DNA from: an uncultured Methylophilus sp.
GTDB lineage: Bacteria; Pseudomonadota; Gammaproteobacteria; Burkholderiales; Methylophilaceae
DNA: 22,471 nt
NCBI GenBank assembly: GCA_936943315.1
Contig: CAKZJM010000338.1
Coordinates: 1-22,471 of the forward strand
Direction of reading: 5' to 3'
This document shows positions 7,418 through 15,596 of the stretch, piece by piece; the stretch's first letter is position 1, and every line of letters starts with the position of its first letter. The translations under genes and the position numbers were made by a program. The notes under the pieces were generated by a model. It was not told where the DNA came from, searched no databases, and was given only the letters and a program-made list of their open reading frames with translations.

Positions 7418-8572
7418 ATGCGCCCTCTTCGCTTTTTAATCTTCAGCACCTCGCTGGTGGGTCTTTTGCATTATTACATCGGCGCCCGCCTGCTTAACCA
7501 GATGCCCTGGCCAGCAGCGGTCTATTGGTCAGGCTGGGCACTCCTGGCTTTATCTGCATTTTTACAACCCGTCGCCTTGCTGGCACGAGGCTTCCGCAAC
7601 GCATGGTTAAGGGATACGGTGAGCTGGGTAGCGATGACCGTCATGGGCCTGTTTTCATCGCTGCTGGTCTTCACCGTTTTGCGTGACGTTTTGCTACTGG
7701 TTGCGGCGGGCATACATGCCATGCAGCTCATGACCATTGATTTCAACGCGCTGGAAAAGAATAGTGCCTTGCTTGTACTTGCAGCGACCTTGCTGATTAC
7801 GGTGGCGGGGTTTATTCAGGCACGCAAACTGGCAAAGGTGGTGAATGTGACGGTGCCGCTGCGTAACCTGCCGCAAAGCCTGCATGGCTTCCGTATTGTG
7901 CAAATCAGCGATATCCACGTCGGGCCTACCATCAAGCAAGGCTATTTGTCGCGCATTGTGCAGCAGGTCAACTCACTGGAAGCCGACCTGGTGGCCATTA
8001 CCGGAGACCTGGTCGATGGCCGTGTACACGAATTGTCACAACATACCTTGCCGCTGGCCGGGCTCAACGCACGTCACGGCAGTTTTTTTGTCACCGGCAA
8101 TCATGAATATTATTCGGGCGCACTCGACTGGATACGCGAACTGGACCGGCTGGGGGTGCGGGTACTGCTCAATGAGCACGTACAACTCACCCATGATGGC
8201 GCTACTCTGGTGGTGGCTGGCGTGACAGATTACAGTGCGGGCAGTTTTTACGATGATCACCAGAGTGATCCGCGCGCGGCGATTGCTGGCGCACCCAGTG
8301 ATGCGCCCAAAATTCTGCTGGCGCATCAACCCCGCAGCGCAGAGGCGGCCGAATCTGCCGGATTTGACTTGCAACTGTCAGGCCATACCCACGGTGGCCA
8401 GTTCTGGCCGTGGAAATACTTTGTGCCGCTGCAGCAACCCTATGTGGCAGGCCTGCATAAACTGCAAGACCTATGGGTGTATGTGAGCCGCGGCACCGGT
8501 TACTGGGGGCCGCCTATCCGCTTCGGCGCCCCCTCAGAGATTACGTGTTTAACCCTGGTCCCACTTGATTAA
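7418..8572 (+). CDS. Membrane-anchored calcineurin-like metallophosphoesterase
   Basis: A 384-residue protein with about four N-terminal hydrophobic spans (roughly 5-22, 33-55, 70-102 and 117-134) followed by a calcineurin-like phosphoesterase domain. All metal-binding motifs are intact: SDIHVG (D165, H167), GDLVDG (G196-D197), GNHE (227-230) and SGHTHGGQ (321-328). This architecture matches the YkuE/YaeI group, whose E. coli and Bacillus members are lipid- or envelope-associated phosphodiesterases. The ATG at 7418 is preferred over a TTG 72 bases upstream because the leader there is non-hydrophobic and contains a palindrome. The ribosome-binding site is weak (GGATAA). It follows the phospholipase C gene on the same strand, but the long gap suggests its own promoter. 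It is not the COG2908-type PlcP known from phosphate-starved bacteria. Confidence 0.85.
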   Translation: MRPLRFLIFSTSLVGLLHYYIGARLLNQMPWPAAVYWSGWALLALSAFLQPVALLARGFRNAWLRDTVSWVAMTVMGLFSSLLVFTVLRDVLLLVAAGIHAMQLMTIDFNALEKNSALLVLAATLLITVAGFIQARKLAKVVNVTVPLRNLPQSLHGFRIVQISDIHVGPTIKQGYLSRIVQQVNSLEADLVAITGDLVDGRVHELSQHTLPLAGLNARHGSFFVTGNHEYYSGALDWIRELDRLGVRVLLNEHVQLTHDGATLVVAGVTDYSAGSFYDDHQSDPRAAIAGAPSDAPKILLAHQPRSAEAAESAGFDLQLSGHTHGGQFWPWKYFVPLQQPYVAGLHKLQDLWVYVSRGTGYWGPPIRFGAPSEITCLTLVPLD

Positions 8573-8576
8573 GCCA

Positions 8577-8596
8577 TCGTTGTGACTGGGCAACGA
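8577..8596. terminator. Weak hairpin between convergent genes
   Basis: A six-base stem TCGTTG/CAACGA (8577-8582 and 8591-8596) with an 8-base loop lies in the 30-base gap between the metallophosphoesterase and mxaL stops. It lacks a T-run, so termination here would be weak or factor-assisted. Confidence 0.25.
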
Positions 8597-8602
8597 AGGC
8601 GT

Positions 8603-9559
8603 TCAGGTCTCATCTGCCAACCGGCGGAAACGGAGATCCGGCACATAGGTCGCCAGGATCAGCAACAAGGCCGCAATCAGGTAAATGGCGCGTAGCGGAT
8701 AGTCTGTGACAAAACTGGCGGTTCGAGGTTTGTCGGACAGCGTACGGTAAAACGCTTCAGTGTCTGCCCCTTTGAGGTAACTCCCCTTAAACTCACCCGC
8801 CAGCGATTTCAAGTAATCTTCTTCCAGTTGCGATAGCATGCGGTCATACTCGGCATACGCCACTGGCGGATCAGGTTCATCCTGGCTTGGGTCAGCATAA
8901 GTCACACCTACCGCACCGGCATTATTATTGTCGCTCACAGGCCAATAACCCACCGGTTTATTGGCTGAGTTATAGCGCGGAATCGCTATTTTTTGCGGAC
9001 CACCTACCCCGATAAAGGTAAAGAACTCGCCAATCTGCACCCCGCTTAAGTCCTGCTTGATCGTCACATTCACGCGCGGCGCTTCATCGCCATCGGTAAA
9101 AAACAGCATCTGCGCGGGCTGGTTCAGTGCATCATATACATGTGTCGCTGCATGCACGGCAAAACTCAGGCGGCTGTTACCTTTCCATGCCATGCGCCAT
9201 TCCAGGTGATCGATGCCGTCGCTGATCACATCCAGGTTTTTGCAGACTTCCAGCGGCGTTTGCAGCATGGCGATATTGTCCGAGGCAAAAATCCCCAGGC
9301 TGAAATACGTCCCGCAGGGTGATTTATGCACCAGCTGTTTCATCAAATGCTGGCTATAGGCCAAACGGCTGACCGCCTTCTGGTTCAGGCTTTCATCTTC
9401 GGCGTTCATGCTTTGTGAAATATCGGCAATCAGCAAATAATGCTGCACATGCTGCCTGAGCTGGATGTCAGGTTTTACCAATGCCAGTAACAGCAGGACT
9501 AAAGCGAGCACATAGCACACCGGCTCATAATGCTGTTTAAACCATGTCATCCACTTCAT
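8603..9559 (-). CDS. mxaL: MxaL, von Willebrand A protein of methanol dehydrogenase maturation
   Basis: Last gene of the mxaRSACKL operon, needed in methylotrophs for calcium insertion into pyrroloquinoline quinone methanol dehydrogenase. The 318-residue protein has an N-terminal membrane span (13-29), a von Willebrand A domain with the metal-ion site motif D46-x-S48-x-S50 (ADISQSM) and a TDGDE turn, and a C-terminal span (about 288-305), so the VWA domain should face the periplasm. Its ATG overlaps the mxaK stop in a TAATG junction, a sign of translational coupling. mxaD, which follows mxaL in some clusters, is absent here; the next gene is convergent and unrelated. Assignment to mxaL rather than another VWA gene rests on gene order. 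Confidence 0.85.
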   Translation of the reverse strand: MKWMTWFKQHYEPVCYVLALVLLLLALVKPDIQLRQHVQHYLLIADISQSMNAEDESLNQKAVSRLAYSQHLMKQLVHKSPCGTYFSLGIFASDNIAMLQTPLEVCKNLDVISDGIDHLEWRMAWKGNSRLSFAVHAATHVYDALNQPAQMLFFTDGDEAPRVNVTIKQDLSGVQIGEFFTFIGVGGPQKIAIPRYNSANKPVGYWPVSDNNNAGAVGVTYADPSQDEPDPPVAYAEYDRMLSQLEEDYLKSLAGEFKGSYLKGADTEAFYRTLSDKPRTASFVTDYPLRAIYLIAALLLILATYVPDLRFRRLADET

Positions 9560-10095
9560 TATGGCAATCCTATCGGCAGGTTACTCAGTTCCATATGCGA
9601 CTGGTCCTTGCTGGCCGCCTGCATACCGCGTGCCATCACAGAATGCAGCAAGGCCAGGTTGAATTTGGCGGCCTTGTCCTCTGGTTGCAAGCGCAAGGTT
9701 TGTTCATAGGCGATCTTAGCCTGGGTGAACGCATAGCGTGCTTCGTCCTGAAACGTGCCGTCTTCATTGATGGTGCGCACCAAGCCGGACAAAAACAGGT
9801 TGTTGCCAATATTAAAATGGATATGCGGTAACTCTTCCGCCGGAGGTGAGAGTTCCAGTGCCTGACCATAGGTTTGCACGGCATGCTTGTAATCGCCATG
9901 CTGGCCCTGATCATAAGCCGCGGTAAACTTTTGCAGGTAAGCGCTGCCGCCCTGCTTGATCACGGTACCCGCCTGAATCTGCTGATTCAACGCCTGTAGC
10001 GTATGCAGTTGCCAGCCAAAATACACGGCTCCCACGATTCCTGCCACCGTGAGACTGCCCCAAAGCCAATTGGCATGTTTGCGATAGACTGTCAT
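9559..10095 (-). CDS. mxaK: MxaK, TPR-like methanol dehydrogenase maturation protein
   Basis: A 178-residue membrane-anchored protein with one N-terminal span (about 10-28) and a tetratricopeptide-like region in the remainder: AAYDQGQHGDYKHAVQTYGQAL at about 59-80 and AFTQAKIAYEQTLRLQPEDKAAKFNLA near 122-148, both with TPR spacing. Its place between the two VWA genes mxaC and mxaL is diagnostic. The family supports calcium incorporation into methanol dehydrogenase, probably as a scaffold in a periplasmic complex with MxaC and MxaL. The start abuts the mxaC stop with no gap, and the stop overlaps the mxaL start. The protein has few conserved residues, so the name rests largely on context. Confidence 0.82.
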   Translation of the reverse strand: MTVYRKHANWLWGSLTVAGIVGAVYFGWQLHTLQALNQQIQAGTVIKQGGSAYLQKFTAAYDQGQHGDYKHAVQTYGQALELSPPAEELPHIHFNIGNNLFLSGLVRTINEDGTFQDEARYAFTQAKIAYEQTLRLQPEDKAAKFNLALLHSVMARGMQAASKDQSHMELSNLPIGLP

Positions 10096-11061
10096 TTAGT
10101 ACACCTTTATCTGTTTAATCAATACCAGGCCCAGGCCTAGCAATAAAGCCACCACCATCAGGTCTTTAGCGTAATCATGACCAGGAATGATGACGCCATA
10201 CTGGATCACATTTTTTTCCTTGGCATCAATTTCACGCAAAGCAGATTCCAACGCTGTGGCGTTATCCGCTTCAAACGCCTTGTACTTGATATTCAGTGAA
10301 TGGAAAAAGCGGTCCAGCGCAATGGCTTCTGGCAAGTGATCATCGTCATAACTGTTGTTGGTAAAAATACTGATGTCATCGGGTTCACGTAACACAATCC
10401 AGTACAAATTGAGTTTTTTACCGACCAACTGCTTGCGTATCTGGTACTTCACCCGCGGGCTGAGTTTACCCGCTCCGTCCGACAGCAGCACAATGGCCCG
10501 CGAGCCCGTACTGGCAATATTTTCAAACAAGGTCACGGCATTGGTGATGCCTGCGCCAATATTGGTCTGGTTCAGGGCAGGCCCGGTTGCAGCCTGGATG
10601 GCGGCATGGATGCCATCACGGTTGGTGGTGATTTTCATGCCATACAAGGCTGAGTTGGTAAACCCCACCACGCCCATCATGTCATCTGGCCGGGAGTCAA
10701 TAAATGCAGTAATCAGGCGCCTGGCCGCAGCCGACTTGATCTCTGCCGCATGGCCGCCCGTGGTCTGACCGGCAAACGGGTGATCCATACTCACGCTGCG
10801 GTCAATCACGAACACGCTTTGCGCCCCTTTACCTACCTTTTGCTCCTGATGGCTATCGCCTTGCGGGCCAGCCAATGCCAGCACCAGGCATAGCAGTAAC
10901 AAGGCCGTCGCGGCTTTCACCAGCAGGTGGATGCGCTCAGAAAAAGGGTCTTCCGGCACCATCTCCAGCCATGAATAAGCTTGTGCATGGCGGCTTATAA
11001 GCAGGAAAGGAACAGCAGCTACGGGCAGTAACAGCAAAAACCACGGGTGTAACCAATGCAT
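10096..11061 (-). CDS. mxaC: MxaC, von Willebrand A protein of methanol dehydrogenase maturation
   Basis: A 321-residue VWA protein with the BatA-like layout: two N-terminal hydrophobic spans (about 5-22 and 48-64), a VWA domain whose metal-site motif is D87-x-S89-x-S91 (VIDRSVSM), an LLSDGAGK turn, and a C-terminal span (about 300-317). In mxa operons this protein works with MxaR, MxaS, MxaK and MxaL to load calcium into methanol dehydrogenase. Its ATG overlaps the mxaA stop by one base (TAATG), and mxaK starts right after its stop. If the frameshift in mxaA ends translation early, coupling into mxaC could be reduced. Confidence 0.86.
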   Translation of the reverse strand: MHWLHPWFLLLLPVAAVPFLLISRHAQAYSWLEMVPEDPFSERIHLLVKAATALLLLCLVLALAGPQGDSHQEQKVGKGAQSVFVIDRSVSMDHPFAGQTTGGHAAEIKSAAARRLITAFIDSRPDDMMGVVGFTNSALYGMKITTNRDGIHAAIQAATGPALNQTNIGAGITNAVTLFENIASTGSRAIVLLSDGAGKLSPRVKYQIRKQLVGKKLNLYWIVLREPDDISIFTNNSYDDDHLPEAIALDRFFHSLNIKYKAFEADNATALESALREIDAKEKNVIQYGVIIPGHDYAKDLMVVALLLGLGLVLIKQIKVY

Positions 11062-11979
11062 TACACTCTCCGTTCACAATCGCGTAACTGGCGCGTCAGG
11101 GTCTTGCATTGCTGCATATATTCGCCCGCGTCCGGCAACTGACCACCATACAACACGGCATTGGCTTGTGCGAAAAAAGCGTCTATCTGCGATTGCAGAG
11201 AGTGAAAGACTGGCTGCCTCGCCACAAATTCCGGCACATGGCTGGACAGCATCTGCTGCCCAAATGACGCATTAAAGGCTTGCTGCACCAGCAGGGCAGC
11301 CTGTTTCTGGCCATCGGCCGTGGCTGGTAACCGCTTGAGCTGGCGGTAAGCGCGTGCAAAATGGCCATTCATCATGGGTAGCCAACCCCAATCGGCATTG
11401 CGGTACAGCAACACCAGGCTGCCCAGCAAAGCCAGCAACAGGCTCACGCCCAGCGCGCGCTGCACCATTTGGGTAGGCTGCAAGGTGGGCGGATATTGTG
11501 CAATGACAGTGGGTTTGGCTGGTTGCAAACGATCCGGCAATTGCGCCATGAGCCAGAACCGCCACGCCGGTAATTCGACCACGGCTCCGCTATTAAACGC
11601 AATACGTTCGGCCGGTAATTGCAATTGCACGGGCTTACCCGGGCTGGCAAATACCTGGTAGTCGAATACCAGGGTATAAATATTTCTGCCAGATTCAGCC
11701 TCACTGCTCACCTGCCATTGCCAAAATTCGATGCCCTGACGCTGCAAACCTTTTAGCGGCAAGCTGTTTTCATTAAGCTGCGCCTGCGCTGGAAAGCCGT
11801 ATGGTGCGCTGCAGCACGTCGCCCAACTGTATCCCGGCATAGCTGACCGGGTTGCGTATACTCAATACTTTGACATCCATACCCTTTGCTTCCACAGCAG
11901 TGGTGGGAGCAGGTGTCTCGGCAAATGCTGGCATGGCAATCAGGCAAACGGCCAGCCACCCAAAAAGATTCTGTTTCAT
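11061..11979 (-). pseudogene. mxaA: mxaA with an internal frameshift
   Basis: Methanol dehydrogenase calcium-insertion protein MxaA, split over two frames. The 5' frame starts at the ATG at 11979 with a signal peptide (KQNLFGWLAVCLIAMPAFA) and runs through DVKVLSIRNPVSYAGIQLGD and VLQRTIRL before ending at TAA (11773-11775). The rest, from FPAQAQLNENSLPLKG onwards, continues in the +1 frame to 11061. It includes beta-rich segments (GIEFWQWQVSSEAESGRNIY), one membrane span (about 11390-11440) and a cytoplasmic tail. Moving one base forward near 11793-11796, at a CTT-T sequence, joins both into about 305 residues, normal for MxaA. The other five genes of the operon are intact, so a sequencing error, a recent mutation or a programmed +1 shift are all open. 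The gene starts 29 bases after the mxaS stop. Confidence 0.8.
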
Positions 11980-12008
11980 CACGATACTTTCGGTTTCACC
12001 ATAAAACT

Positions 12009-12869
12009 TTAGTGAATAAGTTGTTCAAAATAATCCGACAGCAACGCCGCTTCGAACTGACCGGCCACATACAGCGGACGGATATCAAAACGCGCAAACA
12101 GCTGATCCAGGGCCTGCTTGCGTTGCTCAAATTGCTCGGCAAACTGTGCTCGGATGGCCTGGCGGAAGAAAATGGTTTTTTGCAGGCCGGTTTCAGGGTC
12201 TTGCAAATTGCCGAATCCGAAACGCGGCAACCGTAGATATTCTTGCGGGTCCCACAGCACCACCGGGATCACCTGGTGGCTGGACATGCCATTCAGCCCA
12301 CGCTCGATCAGGGACAAGGGCAAGTGAAAGTCTGAGATCCAGAACACCAACCCTTTCTGCTGACCAAGCCAGCCAGTGGCTTCTGTAATGCCTTGGCCAT
12401 CTTTGTGTGTATTATGAAACGCGGTCAACTGGGCAATGGTGGCAAATGACTGGTGTGCGTGGTGGCCTGGCGCCTGGCTCAAATGTGCAATCACGGCATG
12501 GTCATAACACACCATCCCAAACAAGTCGCTATTTTCATGGGCTGAACAGGCGATGGAAGCAGCGACACGTTGCACGGTTTCCAGCTTGCTCGCCTGCCCC
12601 TGAAACTGCATGGAGCTCGATAAATCACACACGGCATAGAGCGGCGTTGACGCTTCCTGCTTAAATACCCTGACCTGTATCTGCTCATAAGGGTCACGCA
12701 AGGTTTGACGCAAGTCCAGGCGCCTGGCGTCTGGGTAATCTACCAACGACACATGTTTGCTGAACTCGTCGCCCGGCCCGCGCTGTATGCCTAAATGCTC
12801 ACCGGCATGCACACTGGCAGAGCGCCAGGGCACCTGGTAAAAAAATGGCTGGGCATTGGCGGGAATCAT
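12009..12869 (-). CDS. mxaS: MxaS, DUF58 protein of methanol dehydrogenase maturation
   Basis: A 286-residue cytoplasmic DUF58 protein with a von Willebrand-like core. The DUF58 signature is seen at residues 30-58 as RGPGDEFSKHVSLVDYPDAR followed by LDLRQTLR. The VWA-type metal-site motif is D82-x-S84-x-S86 (CDLSSSMQF), and an SDF turn at about 188 closes the fold. DUF58 proteins usually pair with a MoxR ATPase, and here mxaR is immediately upstream with a 4-base ATGA overlap, so the two are translationally coupled. The likely role is as adaptor between the ATPase and the VWA proteins MxaC and MxaL during calcium loading of methanol dehydrogenase. Confidence 0.88.
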   Translation of the reverse strand: MIPANAQPFFYQVPWRSASVHAGEHLGIQRGPGDEFSKHVSLVDYPDARRLDLRQTLRDPYEQIQVRVFKQEASTPLYAVCDLSSSMQFQGQASKLETVQRVAASIACSAHENSDLFGMVCYDHAVIAHLSQAPGHHAHQSFATIAQLTAFHNTHKDGQGITEATGWLGQQKGLVFWISDFHLPLSLIERGLNGMSSHQVIPVVLWDPQEYLRLPRFGFGNLQDPETGLQKTIFFRQAIRAQFAEQFEQRKQALDQLFARFDIRPLYVAGQFEAALLSDYFEQLIH

Positions 12870-13912
12870 GCTGCTTTTGCCCGTGATGGCACACTGACTG
12901 TGGCCAGAATCTGATTGGTGAGCTCGCGTGACAATGCCGTACGGCGGCTCTCGAACATCGGATTCAGCACCAGGCGGTGCGCGATAATCTCGTGGAACAC
13001 GGCATGGATATCTTCCGGGTACAAGCTGTCACGCTCCATCAGCCAGGCGTGTACACGCGCCGCTTTAAGCAACATCCCCATTCCGCGCGGGCTGGCACCG
13101 GTGTGGATCAGGCGGTTGACATCCACGCTGTCGAGCTGAATACCAAACGCCGCCGGAGATTGCGTGGCCTGCCATAAATCCAGCGCATAATCTTCCAGCA
13201 CGTCACTGGCGCTGATATGGCTTTGCAAGACATCGGAGAAAGCATTGAGCTGGTCATAAGCCAATACCCCGCTCTGAACCTGCTGGGTCAGGCGCTCGGC
13301 ATGCTGAAACTTCACATCAAACATCAGTGCTTTTCGCAGGGCGCGATCGTCAGGAATCTCAATCGGGATTTCCATCATAAAACGGTCTCTTGCCGCCGAT
13401 GGAATTTCAAAGGTTTCATTTTTCTCGACCTGGTTACGGTCAGCGAATACCAGCATATGCGGCAAGCGGTATTCTTTTTTGAAGGCATTTACATGACGCT
13501 CTGCCATGACGCGCAGCATCAGCGCATGTACTTGCGGGCGGGCACGGTTGATCTCGTTAAAGAAAAATACTGAGAGTTGTTCACCCGCCCTGAGTAAAGG
13601 GCCTTCTTCGACTTTAGGACGGCCATCTTCACCCAAAAAGGTATGATAAATCAGGTCGTTAGGCATCAAGTCTACCGTGCCTTCAATACGCTCATACGCC
13701 CCGCCGAGACCACGGGCAATGGATTGCAGCAAGGTAGTTTTACCCACGCCGACACCACCTTCGAGCAACACATGGCCGCGGGCAAAAATCGCGATATTAA
13801 TAGCGCGTATGGCCTTATCCTGGCCAACAACGACCTTTTTCACTTCATTCTCAAGCGTGAGCGCATGGGCGCGCCAATCCGCCAGTTGTGTTGCGATGGA
13901 GACAGATGTCAT
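12866..13912 (-). CDS. mxaR: MxaR, MoxR-type AAA ATPase
   Basis: First gene of the reverse operon: a MoxR-family AAA ATPase of 348 residues, thought to remodel methanol dehydrogenase or its assembly partners so that calcium can be inserted. Walker A is GGVGVGKTT (52-60) and Walker B is VFFFNEINRA (115-124). An acidic sensor stretch (FADRNQVEKNETFEIPSAAR) follows, and a helical lid domain carries the family motif TGASPRGMGMLLKAARVHAW. The ATG at 13912 has AAGGGA upstream. In many methylotrophs this gene follows mxaFJGI; here the operon starts with mxaR, and the divergent neighbour is an unrelated membrane protein. No convincing reverse promoter could be chosen in the 199-base gap. Confidence 0.9.
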   Translation of the reverse strand: MTSVSIATQLADWRAHALTLENEVKKVVVGQDKAIRAINIAIFARGHVLLEGGVGVGKTTLLQSIARGLGGAYERIEGTVDLMPNDLIYHTFLGEDGRPKVEEGPLLRAGEQLSVFFFNEINRARPQVHALMLRVMAERHVNAFKKEYRLPHMLVFADRNQVEKNETFEIPSAARDRFMMEIPIEIPDDRALRKALMFDVKFQHAERLTQQVQSGVLAYDQLNAFSDVLQSHISASDVLEDYALDLWQATQSPAAFGIQLDSVDVNRLIHTGASPRGMGMLLKAARVHAWLMERDSLYPEDIHAVFHEIIAHRLVLNPMFESRRTALSRELTNQILATVSVPSRAKAA

Positions 13913-14003
13913 GGTAATCCCTTGTTTACAAATTCAGCCGGGGCTATGATGCCAACATAGCCGTTGGAAAATAGTGTGACATCCACTGCTTGCATGTTGC
14001 GGG

Positions 14004-14045
14004 TTGCATTTTGTTTGAAGCCACGCTAATATGCAGACAGGTCTG
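14004..14045 (+). promoter_or_regulatory. Sigma-70-like promoter with palindrome at the start site
   Basis: TTGCAT (14004-14009), a 17-base spacer and TAATAT (14027-14032) make a good forward promoter. Right behind it the 12-base inverted repeat CAGAC-AG-GTCTG (14034-14045) covers the expected transcription start, where a repressor could act. It would drive the gene at 14112 with a leader of about 70 bases. Confidence 0.55.
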
Positions 14046-14111
14046 TTCACTTATTTCTAGTCTAATGCAGCCATTGAAAAAAAAGCAAGCGGATTTTTAG
14101 GGGTAATTGGC

Positions 14112-14879
14112 GTGAATCTATTAACAATCGTGAATCAGACCAGACAGCGATACAGCCGCGTATGCAAGGCTTATGCCGCGCATGGCTTATGGAAACTGGG
14201 GTTTAAACAATGGGGCAGGCATGCGCCTTTTTACAGGCTGCATGATGAATTGCTCGGCTGGAATATGCGCCGGATTCAACAAACGGGTGCGAGTGCTCTC
14301 AATGTGCAGGATATTTCCACCATCCGCCAGATGCTGGAAACTGCGCAACAGCGGTCAAGCGTCGCCTTGTCCCCTAGCCTGCTCGACCAGTGGTTTTTTC
14401 TGGCGGTGGGCGCCATTCAGGTGCAGGCGCAAACCGGGAGCAGCAAATCCTGGCAATTGTTTGACCAATCTGTGCATAGCCAGTTGGCGTCACCCGGGGG
14501 TTACCGCTCGCTGTCTTTTGGCTTGCTGGTGAGTTTATGTGTGATGTGGATGGCTTTTGCCCCAGTGAAACAAAAAACATTACAACCTGAGCTGACGCCG
14601 CTGGAAAGCCCGGTCAGTCAGCCGGTAGGCACTGCGGATCCGGTCACGTTGAGTCTGCTCAACCTGGCCTACCAGAAAATGCAGAATGGCAGTTGCCAGC
14701 TGCCGCAAGCGGCCATGCTGCCAGAAGTACAGCGTCGCGCCTTCATCTTGTTTGTGACTGAAGGCAGGGTCGATACAGACCAGGTAGAACCTTTACGGCA
14801 AGCGCTCGGTTACGTCAGTTGCCTGTATCCGCAAGACTTGATGCGGCCACAAGGCAGGGATCGACTGCCTAGAGAATAA
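14112..14879 (+). CDS. Unrecognised protein with one central membrane span
   Basis: I do not recognise this 255-residue protein. Residues 1-125 are rich in basic and aromatic residues and probably helical. They include WKLGFKQWGRHAPFYRLHDE and a hydrophobic stretch LDQWFFLAVGAIQVQAQ at 91-107. A strong membrane span lies at about 132-150 (RSLSFGLLVSLCVMWMAFA), then a Pro-rich linker and a C-terminal domain with two cysteines (C194 in NGSCQLPQ and C234 in YVSCLYPQ) that could form a disulfide if it is periplasmic. The GTG start at 14112 has AGGGGT seven bases upstream. The gene has its own promoter and is divergent from mxaR, so it could be tied to methanol oxidation, but nothing in the sequence proves it. 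It ends 58 bases before the TetR gene. Confidence 0.75.
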   Translation: MNLLTIVNQTRQRYSRVCKAYAAHGLWKLGFKQWGRHAPFYRLHDELLGWNMRRIQQTGASALNVQDISTIRQMLETAQQRSSVALSPSLLDQWFFLAVGAIQVQAQTGSSKSWQLFDQSVHSQLASPGGYRSLSFGLLVSLCVMWMAFAPVKQKTLQPELTPLESPVSQPVGTADPVTLSLLNLAYQKMQNGSCQLPQAAMLPEVQRRAFILFVTEGRVDTDQVEPLRQALGYVSCLYPQDLMRPQGRDRLPRE

Positions 14880-14937
14880 ACGCATAAGTACAAACCAAAG
14901 ATCGGGAAACCCTTGAAGCGGGATAAAAGGATAAGCA

Positions 14938-15492
14938 ATGAACATGCGAGATAAAATACTGAATATAGCAAGCAGCCTGTTTGACAGCAGAGGAATACAG
15001 GCCTCGGGCGTAGACACCATCATTTTTGAGGCTGGTGTTGCCAAAGCCACCTTGTATAAACATTTTCCTAGCAAAAACCAGCTGATCACCGCCTACCTGC
15101 GTGACAAGTCTGATAAGTTTTATGCCTGGCTCAATGCGCAACTGGCTTCCAAAAAAGCAGAATCACAAGAACTGTTGTTATTGCTGTGCGAACTCATGGA
15201 GCAATGGATCAGCCAGCCTGAATTCCGCGGCCTGCCTTTTCATATTGCTGCGGTAGAATTTCCCGAGGCAGAGCACCCGATTAACCAGTACTCAGTCGTC
15301 CTGTCGGCTGAATTGCAAGGTTATTTGTGCCAGATTGCCCGGCATGCGGGCGCCAAAGACCCTGAAGCGCTTGGTCAGCAACTCACCATTCTGTTTGAAG
15401 GTGCCGCGCTGGTTGAACGCCTGACACCCAACACGGGTGCAGCAGCCCGTGCCAAACAAGCCGCCATCACACTGGTGCGCAACGCGCTCTAA
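14938..15492 (+). CDS. TetR/AcrR family transcriptional regulator
   Basis: A 184-residue one-component repressor. The N-terminal 45 residues form a typical TetR DNA-binding domain: RDKILNIASSLFDSRGIQASG, then VDTIIFEAGVAKATLYKHFPSK, with the recognition helix at AKATLYKHF. The C-terminal helical domain (about 55-184) would bind an unknown small ligand. The ATG at 14938 has AAAGGA at good spacing. Two matching palindromes of TetR type flank the promoter of the SDR oxidoreductase gene 500 bases downstream, so that gene is the likely target. No such palindrome was seen before the regulator itself, so autoregulation is not supported. A strong terminator follows. Confidence 0.92.
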   Translation: MNMRDKILNIASSLFDSRGIQASGVDTIIFEAGVAKATLYKHFPSKNQLITAYLRDKSDKFYAWLNAQLASKKAESQELLLLLCELMEQWISQPEFRGLPFHIAAVEFPEAEHPINQYSVVLSAELQGYLCQIARHAGAKDPEALGQQLTILFEGAALVERLTPNTGAAARAKQAAITLVRNAL

Positions 15493-15496
15493 TCTC

Positions 15497-15534
15497 TGGG
15501 GCTGCCTTATACAGAGGCAGCCCGTCTTGCTTTT
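15497..15534 (+). terminator. Intrinsic terminator after the TetR gene
   Basis: A perfect 9-bp stem GGGCTGCCT/AGGCAGCCC (15499-15507 and 15515-15523) with a 7-base loop is followed by a T-rich tail (GTCTTGCTTTT), starting seven bases past the stop. Confidence 0.8.
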
Positions 15535-15596
15535 ACCACTTCATCACGGCGCATAACATCGCTGGTAAATAATCCAGCGCAACCCGTTGCAAGACT

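Noticed and set aside
11773..11982. Separate 69-residue secreted protein upstream of a shorter MxaA
   Set aside because: The sequence is the N-terminus of MxaA and the rest follows in the next frame, so one broken gene is a better explanation than two genes.
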